Shown here in pieces: positions 1-10,800 of a stretch of DNA of 64,000 nt (positions within the stretch are counted from its first letter, which is position 1; each line of letters starts with the position of its first letter). The stretch is taken from NCBI GenBank assembly GCA_009767595.1, contig VSDK01028563.1:251000-314999 (forward strand). The letters are read 5' to 3'. The DNA is from Symbiodinium kawagutii. Taxonomy: Eukaryota > Sar > Dinophyceae > Suessiales > Symbiodiniaceae. The notes beneath the pieces are model-generated. The model saw nothing but the letters and a program-made list of their open reading frames with translations, ran no database searches and had not been told where the DNA came from. The position numbers were made by a program, and so were the translations under genes.

Positions 1-1311
1 CAGGAATGTCCGCTTCCGAGCATCCACTTGCACTTAGTTGGAGTTCGCGAGCGCGACCCTCCCACGATTGGAACGAGCTGCAATTCTGGCACTGCAAACA
101 GGGCACTGTTGTGGCTCTGGTGAGACGAATCGTGGCAAAAACAAGGCACCAGCCAAAAAAACATCACTTGATGTCTATGGGTCAATACTGAGCAACCAAC
201 CAGTGGTTAACTAGCTGGTTAATGGTTAATAATATGGGATAACAACTAGCAACTATAGGGGATATACCAGCTACATATGGCTATGGGCCATAGGGTCAAT
301 ATTGAGCAACCAATTTAATGGTGGATAATAACTAACAAACTATAGGGAAAACAATGGTTAATGATAGAGAACCAGGGGTAGAGGGTTTTGACCCACAGCC
401 AGATGGCAGCAAACAATGCACACATCGTCGCTGAAGGGATGGGGACAACAAGAATAAACCGATGTTTTGGCTGATGCCTATGCATCTACCAGACTCTTTC
501 CAAGATACTGCAAACCATAAATGCCCTGAACCTCACGGTCTAAGTAGGGCACCCGAACCACCTGGCCATGCGGAATATCGACATGATACAACTGATACAG
601 CCAACAGATTTGCAACAGGGAAACTACTTCCAAATGCGAACAGGAGGAGTCACATGTGTCCAAAGCCTTGTACTGGAATGATCTCAATATGTAGGTGCAT
701 TCCCGATGCTTGGCCATCAACACATCCGTGAGGGGTGTGTGCGTGTGTGCCATCAACACATCCATGATATGGGTTTGTCTGTCAGTTCCTTGGCGCTGAG
801 CGAGGTTTGATGACGCCGGCGCCATGTGCACCACCACGGCACCTCCATTCCTTCTCGCTGGGCAAGGGCATCCAGTGTGGCCAGGGCAGCCTGCTGCGTC
901 TTCTGCTGGCTGGCAGCTCTTTGACTCACCTCAAGAGGTGGAAAAAAACATGGCAAACATATGCAAACACCAATGAAAGTACGGAAAGCGGCTAGTCTCG
1001 GGCAAACCCGCCATTTAAATTCATAACCGGTTTTACCTTATGATTGGAACTGATTTCATGTTTGCAGGTTAGTTTCCCAGAGGGTAGATTCTAAGATGAC
1101 TCCTACCTTAAGCAGTAGGTAATCGTCTGGCTTTGAAATCCCATCCTCCCCGATCATTCTCCCGGATTTCGACGTCCTATCAGAAAATGCGTTGTTTTCA
1201 GAGTCCACATAGCAAAGGCCACCTCCAACACCAGAAGGTTGTGTGGCCATAGAAGATGCATGCTGCAGGGCTCCTTTTAGCATCCACTTCTTTTCTCTCG
1301 CGAACATCCAA
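1..1311. other. Non-coding stretch with MITE-like pieces
   Basis: No gene can be supported here apart from one doubtful exon (843-929). Positions 170-410 carry inverted-repeat material: a copy of MITE-like family A at 272-405, bounded by a 'GGCTATGGG' end and an inverted 'TTGACCCACAGCC' end, preceded by a related repeat built from CTAGCTGGTTAATGG-like words. The stretch 1056-1311 is the 3' flank of the RCC1-like gene on the minus strand. Nothing else was recognised. Confidence 0.5.
843..929 (-). CDS. Possible isolated exon, unknown protein
   Basis: This is a GC-rich island in AT-rich surroundings. On the minus strand it starts after a pyrimidine-rich tract ending CTTGAG and is open in a frame giving a Q/A-rich stretch (AASQQKTQQAALATLDALAQ). 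A GAG|GTGCCG donor could close it at 843. Amino-acid composition and the acceptor favour coding, but no neighbouring exon could be joined to it and no family was recognised. It may be the last remnant of the ArsA-like or X gene, or chance. Confidence 0.2.
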
Positions 1312-2820
1312 TTAAATACTTTGAAACTCACGCTGGACTTCAGAGCTGTCACCACCCTCTCGCGGACTGCCCCATGTAACTACCCTTCCATCAGCTAAGA
1401 TGGCAGCAAAAGCGGTATTTGTGGAATGGATCTGCTGAACATCCCGCAACTGATCCTGGACTCTGGAGCAGTCACCGCCGAAACCTGAAGCTCCCCACGT
1501 CACAACACTTCTATCGGCCAAGATGGCAGCAAAAGCAGCATTTGTGGAATAGATCTGCTGAACATCCCGCAACTGATCCTGGACTCTGGAGCAGTCACCG
1601 CCATGACCAAAACCTCCCCACGTTACAACACTTCCATCGGCCAAGATGGCAGCAAAAGCAGCATTTGTGGAATGGATCTGCTGAACATCCCGCAACAGAT
1701 CCTGGACTCTGGAGCAGTCACTGCCGTAACTTGAAGCTGACCACGTCACAACGCTTCTATCGGCCAAGATGGCAGCAAAAGCAGTATCTGTGGAATGGAT
1801 CTGGTGAACATTCCTCAACAGATCCTGGACTCGAGAACAGTCACCACCGAAAGCTGAAGGTCCCCACGTCACAACACTTCTATCGGCCAAGATGGCAGCA
1901 AAAGCAGCATTCGTGGAATGGATCTGCTGAACATCCCGCAACAGATCCTGGACTCTGGAGCAGTCACCGCCGTAACTTGAAGGTCCCCACGTCACAACAC
2001 TTCTATCGGCCAAGATGGCAGCAAAAGCAGCATTCGTGGAATGGATCTGCTGAACATCCCGCAACTGATCCTGGACTCTGGAGCAGTCACCGCCGTAACT
2101 TGAAGCTCCCCACGTCACAACACTTCTATCGGCCAAGATGGCAGCAAAAGCAGCATTTGTGGAATGGATCTGCTGAACATCCCGCAACAGATCCTGGACT
2201 CGAGAACAGTCACCACCGAAAGCTGAAGGTCCCCACGTCACGACGTTTCCATCAGCCAAGATGGCAGCAAAAGCAGCATGTGTGGAATGGATCTGCTGAA
2301 CATCCCGCAACTGATCCTGGACTCCAGAGCAGTCACCACCGCAATCTGGATTTCCCCACGTCACGACACTTCCATCAGCCAAGATGGCAGCAAAAGCAGC
2401 ATTCGTGGAATGAATCTGCCGAACATTCCTCAGGTGATCCTGGACTCGAGAGCAATCACCACCAGCATCCGAATCCCCCCAAGTGACCGTTTGGCCTGCT
2501 CCGCTCCACAGCGCGAAGGCTCTCCCTGTTGCAGCTACCTTTGGCTGCTGTGCAACAACAGAAATGGCGTCTCCGTCTTTCAGCCCAGCGAGTTCAAGAG
2601 ATTCCATTGGATCATCCATCGGTCGTCCAGCTGATGCAGCAAGCCTCAGGAAGGTTCGGCCCAGAGACTGCTGTACTGCCTTTTTCAGGTCCCTGACTGT
2701 GCCAGACCGCAGGACTGACACCGTTTTGCACCATCCACTCGGCAGTGAAGCATGAAACAGCCACCTGTCCTCTTCTGTGCGCGGGCGCTTGGGAGCCGGT
2801 TCCAAAGTCCGGTCTGCCAT
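1312..2820 (-). CDS. RCC1-like repeat protein with ubiquitin-like N terminus
   Basis: A 502-residue intronless frame, the only long uninterrupted host frame in the window. Residues 20-90 resemble a ubiquitin-like beta-grasp (VSVLRSGTVRDLKKAVQQ, then a hydrophobic segment and a GLKDGDAISV turn). Residues 100-490 are one degenerate and nine near-identical 41-residue repeats ending in FAAILADGSVVTWG, the RCC1-type propeller-blade signature; each ends in VVTWG and continues with GGDCSRVQD. Similar dinoflagellate proteins are usually labelled HERC2-like, but no HECT domain is present, so ligase activity should not be assumed. The start chosen is the first Met before a basic PKRPR segment. A GTGAGT just before the stop could be a splice donor, which would change the last few residues. 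The antisense strand is also open through the repeats (1419-2486); that is a shadow of the 123-bp periodicity. Confidence 0.85.
   Translation of the reverse strand: MADRTLEPAPKRPRTEEDRWLFHASLPSGWCKTVSVLRSGTVRDLKKAVQQSLGRTFLRLAASAGRPMDDPMESLELAGLKDGDAISVVAQQPKVAATGRAFALWSGAGQTVTWGDSDAGGDCSRVQDHLRNVRQIHSTNAAFAAILADGSVVTWGNPDCGGDCSGVQDQLRDVQQIHSTHAAFAAILADGNVVTWGPSAFGGDCSRVQDLLRDVQQIHSTNAAFAAILADRSVVTWGASSYGGDCSRVQDQLRDVQQIHSTNAAFAAILADRSVVTWGPSSYGGDCSRVQDLLRDVQQIHSTNAAFAAILADRSVVTWGPSAFGGDCSRVQDLLRNVHQIHSTDTAFAAILADRSVVTWSASSYGSDCSRVQDLLRDVQQIHSTNAAFAAILADGSVVTWGGFGHGGDCSRVQDQLRDVQQIYSTNAAFAAILADRSVVTWGASGFGGDCSRVQDQLRDVQQIHSTNTAFAAILADGRVVTWGSPREGGDSSEVQREFQSI
1365..2490 (-). repeat. Tandem 123-bp coding repeat (RCC1-like units)
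   Basis: Nine consecutive 123-bp units encode the 41-residue RCC1-like blades. Units differ at only a few positions, and neighbouring units share the same variants (PSAFGG, ASSYGG, PSSYGG), which suggests recent unit duplication or gene conversion. Confidence 0.9.
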
Positions 2821-3456
2821 GCCACAACGGAGAGCTAGGCTTGTTTACATGGACATTTGATGACATTTGCATTGCAACACAAAGTCCATGTGAATGCTAT
2901 GCAACAATTAACAGAGATAGAACCTGCAACAACCAGCAAGAATTGCAATGATACCAGCAGAATGGCCGCTCACATTCTCTTTCAATTCAGCTGATGGTGT
3001 TCCAGTGGTTTCTTTCGCCAGGATCCTAGGTTTGACCCAAAAGGCTCTCCACACTCGCCAACCCAGTGATCATTCTCTAAGGGCAGTCATCCAAACATTT
3101 TGCGAAGCCCACACATACAAGCAACGTCACTATCTCACTATTGCCTTCATCTGCCACAGAAAAGTGCAGAACTAGGCACTACGGTGTCCTCTTGTGGCAA
3201 ATGTGTCTACATGTACCGGGGCACACGGAGGCTTTGTTTGGATGGCCATGTATGGCCCAAGGAGAATTCAGACAGACTTCCCAAGCCAGGCTTGGATGTC
3301 TGACCGAAGGGAATTTGGGATTTGCATCGCCAAAGAAATCCCTAGGATGTTCAAATACGCCTTCCAAAGCCGCGGATGCAAACCCAAATTGCATCAAATG
3401 AACATCCAGTAAAGATCGATTGAGAAAGTTGTAATGCTCATGGAGGTCCAGCTTGC

Positions 3457-3551
3457 CTAAGTCTCTCATCCACTCGGAACGCGGCACCTGGTCTATATCC
3501 AGGATCCGGTTCGCAATGACCTTGGGGAGAGCAGGGTGGAGAGAATGGCTG

Positions 3552-3603
<52 letters not shown>

Positions 3604-4072
3604 CTTCTTCATTATGCACGCTGAATCCAGGTTTTCTTTGTCCAACCACCAGGGAGTCTCTGCGCCCCCGGACCAGGCCACATCTGATGTCCTGCTCTTC
3701 CAGCCTGAGCTGGGAAGGATGCGGCTTCCCCGTTCCAACAAAAAGATTGACATGTTTCATCACACGGGATGTAAATGGATGTGATGTTGGTTTCTGATTA
3801 GTATCTACCTGTTGGTTTCATCTATTTTCATTACTTTAGGGGGGGTTACACTAATCAGAAACCAACATTAACACGTTCAGAACGCTGAGTACTTACAACA
3901 AAACCTACTTGCTGACCTAGCAAGGCTTCCAACCTAGTGACCGATCAAATGAGTTGGTTGATTTTGGTTGCTACACCCTGATGATCGCGCAAAAGCCACC
4001 TGCTCAGGGAGCCGGACTGTTCGAGGAGCCGCTTGGTTTCTTCCAAGGCCAGGGTCGTGGGGATGGTGACCA
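3457..4072 (-). pseudogene. ArsA/Get3-type ATPase, C-terminal-half exons (partial)
   Basis: Two minus-strand exons join in phase. Exon 4000-4072 follows a CTTCTCAG acceptor and reads VVTIPTTLALEETKRLL, the ArsA/Get3 segment just after switch II, and ends at an AG|GTGGCT donor. Exon 3548 to about 3457 follows a CACAG acceptor and reads LPKVIANRILDIDQVP, matching the family's VVNQ/VVNR strand. Known family role: ATP-dependent handling of arsenite or tail-anchored proteins. No P-loop, DPAHS or switch II exon lies just upstream, so this is half a gene. It could be the distal end of the ArsA-like exons at 33-39 kb with other genes in between, a decayed copy, or a scaffolding artefact. The lower boundary is uncertain because the frame stays open to 3179. 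Confidence 0.5.
3551..3603. repeat. (ATG)n microsatellite at a splice acceptor
   Basis: About 17 perfect ATG units. On the minus strand they read (CAT)n and end three bases before the proposed CACAG acceptor of the ArsA-type exon starting at 3548. Read as protein they would give a poly-His tract, which I take to be intronic. Confidence 0.85.
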
Positions 4073-4089
4073 CTGAGAAGGAACTTCCT

Positions 4090-7000
4090 CAGGACATTGC
4101 GAGGCCCCAAGCGCTTGCCATGGCCCATGCGAAGCTCACAGTGGGAAGCAGCGATCTTTCAAGGCTCGCAACGGCTTGAATCTCATCACTTGGGATCCGC
4201 AAAGTTTCGTCTTGAATCCTAAATGTCTTGAAACATGCGGTTGAACCACGTGGAACCATGCGTTGAACCATGCCCAACCATGCGTTGAACCATGCCCACA
4301 TGATGAGCTCACACACAAAAACCACTGATCAGTCATTACCAATAGTGACTTGCAGGCTCCCCAGTCATGCACTCAGTGGTTCACGCACGGTCATCAACAA
4401 CTTAAGCACATTGATAGCGCTGGTAGTGTCAGGGCCTGTCCATGCTCATGGCAAATGGTTCTCAAAGAGGGGTACCCCAAAATCATATGCATAACAATTA
4501 ATGAACCAACCCTGTTTATTTATCATAGTAATAACCATATACATAAACATTAAAAAACATAGGCTCAGGTTGATGAACTTCTCCTAGGCTAATGAAAGAT
4601 GTACATAAACATTGGAAAAAACACAATCTCCAACATAACTTTGGGGTCCCCTATGTTTTCAAAGCACCTAATCTTGACCAGGAGACTCTCCGGATCTGTG
4701 AACAGCTCCTGGGAGACCATGGGACTGATGCGGGAGCTCACACAGCAACAATGATTACATGGATAACTAGTAAGGGGATCATATTCATACTTGGTAACGG
4801 GATAATTTGTATGGATACTGGTGGATATTACAAATTACCCCCTTACTAGTACTTGGAAATACTAATAGAGGGTAATTTGTAATATTACTAATTAGTAAAG
4901 GAATTATTTGTAATTATGGGATATTTTGAATAGGAGAAGGGGATAATTTGAATGGAATGTTTGGTAGTTGGCCCCCCATAGAGGAATAGCAACAACAATA
5001 ATTTCAAATAGGGGATAATTTCATGGGATTACACATAGTTTTATTAATCCCCCATGGCGATAACTATATGGAGGGGTTCTTACTGGTTTAACAACCACTA
5101 TACGGTCAAAGTAGGGAACCTCAAAAACTCGATCGTTTACTATTAAAGACTATTAGTTGATTAGATTAGATGATTTGGGGGTATCCCCATTTTAAGAAAC
5201 CACCCTTTTACAAATAATACATATCTGGATTTATGTGGTCATAAAATGAAGCCCAGCAAAGGGTGCAACATTACATCAAATTCATATGTGGGATAGAAAT
5301 GATACCTGGTGGTAACATCTGACCTACTTTGAATGGTTGGGTGAATTTGGCGTAGACCAATGACCAATAGGAATGGCTTTAGCATACTCACCCATGACCA
5401 ATAATTCCCACTGAGTCAATAACCAACTTTTTTGGTGAGACATCGTACAACTTTTTGTATTGCCGGTCAAAAGAACCTCTCTCATAATCTACACGTGTGC
5501 ATATGTAGTATGCATCGCTGATAATGGTTGAGAATGGTGAATATCTGCGAGTTTCTATGCTATCTATTTCTCTCCCCCTCTCTTCATTCATTCTAGTGTA
5601 TATACGCATGTATATTTTTTGTATCACATGTATCCATGCGCACCAATCTGTGTGTGTGTCTGCGTGTACTTGTGCATAATGTATTCCTACGTGCCCATCC
5701 GTGCCGGCGTTTATGGTGACAAACGTCTTTGCAGGGTGGTAACCCCCTGGGGTATCTGCCTTTTTTAAAAGCTTCCTAAGTATAGCTGCATCTTTCATAA
5801 CTGGTTGTTACCAGCCAGCTATATCTTGAAAACTGGTTGTTACATGCTGTTATCTTAGTTAGAACGTATATAAATTACCCTGGTTAGAACCTATCATAAC
5901 CCCTATATAAGTCAGCAGCCCCTTTGGGGTTACCACAACCCGTAGCAACTGCAGGTCCTGCAATTCAATCATTCGGAACTGAAAGGATCGCACTTGGTCG
6001 GGTCCTCCTGCCGCCCAGGTGGACACAGGCATAGCTATATAGGGGAGGTATCTCAACATGGGGGGCCCAAGTTATGGTTGGTTTATCAGCGGCTAAACAT
6101 TGCTAATAAATAGGGGTACTATACGCAATCATAGGGGATATATCAGCTATATAGAGTGGTTGGTTTATTACTATACATGGTTAGCAATGGATGATTTGTG
6201 TTATTGTACTTCACGGGTACCCAACTTCTGTGCGACCTCTACGGCGGTTTCTTGAAATAAGGGGTACCACCAAGCACGCCGTAATAATTTCTAGGGAAAA
6301 ACAAAAAACTGGCTGGTGGCTGAACCATGCCTATAGAAAATATGTGCAAGTCAGTCAACCAACCATTTGTTCCCTGGTCGCTTTTAGATCCCTTGCAAAA
6401 AGTCCAACTTTTTGTGGTTATATGGTAAATCAATTATACCGCAAAAAAAGCTATTCCAAGCTAAGTTCATAGCTGCAATCCACCCAGGTTAATGATTACT
6501 AGGGAAAACTCGATAAAGTGTCAATCAAACCACCCAGCAGGCTCATGCAGCATTGAAAAACACTGGTCCCAGGGACCGAGCGACCGAGGATCTGGGACCT
6601 CCCCTCCAATCCAAAGCGGTGAAATATCATGAGATAACGACATTGTGGCTGCAATTCTCACTGGTACAGTCTTGGCCCTATCATGTTCGATCCTCATTCA
6701 CATCCATTCGCTGATGGGTTCTTGTTGCTTAAGAAATGCAACTGCGGAAGCACTGCTGCAGCACCGCCACGCCGGGCTTTTGGAGCTGTCGAAAAGCGAT
6801 AAAAGCGCGTTGAGCACAGGTGAAATCTGCCTGACTTCTGGTCTTGTGCAGGTCAATCCTCCAACGAACTGAACCAAACGTGCCACAAACCATGGTACCA
6901 CAAGATACCGCAAGTGAACAGACCAGAATTGGTTGGCGGTTTCAATATTAGTCAACCAACCATTTGTTAATCACTAATTACTAGGGAAAACATAAAAAAT

Positions 7001-7370
7001 GTTTAAAACCACCAACCAGAGAAGCCCACCATCCCTCCGATGTCACTATATGAGCTGAGAGCTTTCAGGCCGCGGCAAGTGCAAACCCATGGCATTGCCG
7101 CGCTTCGCATCGTATGCGAAAACCTGGGGCTGAGAGGTGGCACGGAATACTCCGAGCATCCACATCCCAGGAGCAAGTCTAGTCATAGCCAGTCAGCCCT
7201 GAAGTGGCACCCAAAAACCCTCAGACCACATCCCAGCAGATGGGTTCAAAGGCCCACCTACAGTTCAGGGTGTTTTTTTCACATAATATCCTATCAGCTC
7301 ATCTCTCTACGCGATACTGGGAGCCAATATCACCACCGATCTCTTCAGAACCATGCCCATGATGATGCCA
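4090..7370. other. Gene-free stretch, repeat fragments
   Basis: Mostly AT-rich sequence with no supportable exon. It contains half-copies of family B (5172-5210 and 6240-6275, the TTTCTTGAAATAAGGGGTACC type end) and family C (6300-6370, and a full inverted pair at about 6930-7018 with ends GGTTGGCGGTTTCAA and TTTAAAACCACCAACC). The island 4140-4210 is open on the minus strand and could be one more ArsA-type exon, but no boundaries could be fixed. Confidence 0.45.
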
Positions 7371-7379
7371 CCCATTCTC

Positions 7380-7620
7380 AACCAAGGCTCCCTCCCTTGG
7401 TTCCCCCAAGCCCTCCATGGCCGGCCCTCCCCCAGCTGGGCGCCCCCACATCCCCAGCCAGCAGCCAAGCCAAGGCAAGGCCTTGCCCCGGCAGGGTCTG
7501 CGACAGCTCCCAGGGCTGCAAGGGTCTGCCCTGGTCGAAGACCATGGGCCCACGCGCGGGGGCGTTGGCGCCGCCCGCGCAGCGGGGCCGCAGGACCAGC
7601 CCCAGCACCTGCAGCTGAAG
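7380..7620 (-). CDS. Probable further exon of gene X
   Basis: A strongly GC-rich block on the minus strand, following TTGCTTCAG and CTGCAG acceptors. Two frames are open. One reads ARGPMVFDQGRPLQPWELSQ, the other GRRQRPRAWAHGLRPGQTLA. Only the second is phase-compatible with the preceding gene X exon (7859-7960), whereas the first looks more protein-like. It is therefore reported as a probable exon with unresolved frame. Confidence 0.35.
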
Positions 7621-7858
7621 CAATTTCGATTTGACAGCTGGCCGAAAGATGAGGGAACCAGGGAGATAGAACAAATTAAGACATTGGCGGGTTATTGAAT
7701 AGCCTATTTTGGCACATACCCATATCATTGCTTCCGACAAAGTAAGCGCTGACCAGGATGGGTTATAGTAACTAATCTTTGAGCCATCTCCAACTTGCAA
7801 CGATTCGCCACCCTGGCGTCGTTTCACACGGCGACGCTGGTTCACCGGAGCGCCTCAC

Positions 7859-10800
7859 CAGTGAAGGAGACCAACAGAAGCCCCGCATCCAACATACCAC
7901 TGCGCCGCGCCGCCAGAGACATCTCCTGGCACAGGGCCTTGCTGTCGAAGACCGAGGCACCTGGTGGATGGGCACCCCAAGGGGACGCCAAGCAATGAAT
8001 TCCATGCAGAGCTGGTGGAGAAGTGGATGGTTCTGTGGTTCGAAGATGGCGAGCTGGGTCAAGGCTTTAACCAACCAACTCATGGGGGATAATGACCAAC
8101 AATAAGGGAAACCATGGTGAACGATAGGGGAACCAGGGGTACGGGGTTTTGACCCACAGCCAGATGTTGTAAGCATCAAACCTTCCAAAATCATCAAGAT
8201 CTCACCCACTGAAAAACGAACCTGGCAATGGAAAATCGTCTATATCTAAGCCGATTTCCCAGGTTTCCCGAAAAATGGTGATTTTCCGTTGTCAGTTTGG
8301 TTTACCAGATTGTAACCTTTGTTAAGCTGTTGACTGTACTTGGTCATATTGCTTCACCATTGAAACCTGGCTTCATGATCATGAATTATACAACGGTTGG
8401 ATTGGTTTATCCAGTGCTAGGGATTTTGAGCTACAAAAAAAAACACCATTGTCTATTGCTAGTGATTGCATCATCCTGACAACCAAGTAGCTGCAGTAGC
8501 TTGGTTGCATCTCGTGAGGGATTCCTACCAATAAAACTATTGGGCAAACTGATAGCAAGATGATATTGCCGGAACCCCCTTTTTCCCTACAAATAGTTCT
8601 ACCAACTGGTTCATTTGGAATTCTGCCCTGGTTGCTAGATTGATTCAATCGGTCGTATATAAGGGTGGTCCCAAGCCTCCCAAACTCGTGATGCGAGTCG
8701 GGAAACAGTACCCTCCGTTTCCATCATCAAACGATGACTTTGAAGATGTTTGAAGTACTACTTCCTGGCTTCATTAACAAACCATTATTGACCACATATT
8801 AGTCATCATTCACCATCATTCACCAGCCATCATTCACCATCATTCACCACATATTAGTCAACCACTATAAGGTCAAGCTCCTCAGGTCCCCTGGGACACC
8901 ACCAAGCCACCACCAACCGTTGTGGGGTCCTGGCCGCGCCCGACACCGGGCCGCACCTGCGAGTTCCAAGGCTCCCAAGGGGCTCACCGCCGCAGCGGAG
9001 GCGGCGATGATCTCCAGCTCCTCCTGGGGACCCAGCAGCGCCATGGCGGAGATGCCGCTGAGCTCATCCACCAGCAGAGCCAGCAAACCTCGCGAGCAGC
9101 GGCCATGACGCCGAAGATCTCTGAAGGACATGACTTGCGATATCTTAATCTACAACCACATTGCAGTATATATGATTGTTCTTGATATACCTTTTGATGA
9201 GCACTTCAAATAAATACTCTTTTTGGCAGAAATAACACTTCAATCCATCATATACCTTACAATTAAACAGATACAATACTCAAATTCATCCAAGATCATT
9301 CTCTCAGATTCTTTCCTTCCCCCCTACAGTCCATTTGAGCTCCCCCTTGCCACATCCGCAGGCGCCCCGTCCCGCCATGGTGTCCTCCCCATGGCCTGCC
9401 AGCGCTGCCAGCCTCAGCTCCACCTCCTCCATCCCCAGCGCACCCTCCGTCAAGGCCAGCGCCAGGTCCCGGGCGAAGTCTTCCCGGTCCACACGGCGCA
9501 GCCTGGGTGGTGGTCCACCGGGGTGGTGGCCATGGTGGCCATGGTGGTTGGATGGTTGGATGGTTGGATGGTTGGGTGGTTGGATGGTTGGATGGTTGGA
9601 TGGTTGGATGGTCGGGTGGTTGGATGGTTGGATGGTTGGATGGTTGGGTGGTTGGATGTGCTTGGTGGTTGTTGGTTGATAGTTGGTTGGATGGTGGTTG
9701 ATGATGATAGTTCTAGTCGTTGATTTTATAGTCATCTTTTAGGTGGTGGATCAGTGGCTGGCAGTGGTTGAGAATAGTCGGTGGTGGTTGATGATGGCAA
9801 GTGATCATGGTTGATGATGGATGGTCATATACTTCAAGATGGTTAGTTGAGAGTGGTTGGTAACGGTTGTAGCTGATTATAATGGTTACCAATGGCTAGT
9901 GATAACTCATAGCGTTTAATAAGCGTTAGTCACAATAAACCTGTGCGTAGTATTGGTTAAGAATTGTTGACAACCGCCGGAAACACGCACAGGACATGCA
10001 ACTGACACGGACGGAGCCACATGCATCGACCTGCAACCACTACCACTGTCGCTGCCTGTTGTTCTTGGTTGGCATCTGTTTTCGTCATAGCTATTGGCTA
10101 TTGATCATTGTTATTCATGGCTGCTGCTTGTCGCACACCATCAGCAACCATTTAGCATCAACCATCCTGAACTACCACCCTTCACTAACCATGACGATGA
10201 TAAACCACCATAGACCATCATGTCATGAACCATGACCAACAGTCATTGGCATTGAACATAATATCGTTGTTGATGACTATGACTATTAAGCATCATCAAT
10301 CATCATTCCCCACTATTCATCATTCTGGAGGACGATTCATCGCCCGTACCATCACACATCGCTACAGCCACCTTTATTGTCCTTTGTCAATGATGGTAGG
10401 TCCGCCTATCTATAACCATATGTGATGGTGAATCACCAGCTTTGGCAAAACTGATGGTATATAGATTGCATAGACAGCTGAATCTACCATGAATCATCTA
10501 TGTTTATCTAACATTTCCTTAAACAACTATTGCCAAGCACTACCACCCATCAGCATGGATCTAGCTTATCCAACGTTATTCCCTAAAAATCACTACGATA
10601 CCATCTAGGAGATAATGCACATGTGGTTTGATTATGAACCTTTCATTGTCAAAAGCTAGTTAATTGGTTAAGCATTATTCAGCCGTCATTGATCATCGCA
10701 TCACTGCCTAACCATTATTCCTTCATCAACTATTACAATTAAATCCGCTATGAATAGAAAGTAGTTGAAACTTGTCCCAAACAATCAAGTTTTGTACCAC

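Noticed and set aside
1419-2486. 355-codon plus frame antisense to the RCC1-like gene
   Set aside because: It exists only because the 123-bp repeat is a multiple of three and lacks stops on that strand. The minus frame has the recognised domain.
3179-3763. 194-codon minus frame with a 17-residue His run
   Set aside because: The His run is the (CAT)n microsatellite. An acceptor directly after it, and ArsA-like sequence following, make it intronic. Only the part below 3548 is kept as coding.
7859-9088. Creatininase-like reading of [16 protein letters not shown]
   Set aside because: The similarity to the PLGSxEQHG metal site is superficial: the His and other metal ligands are missing.
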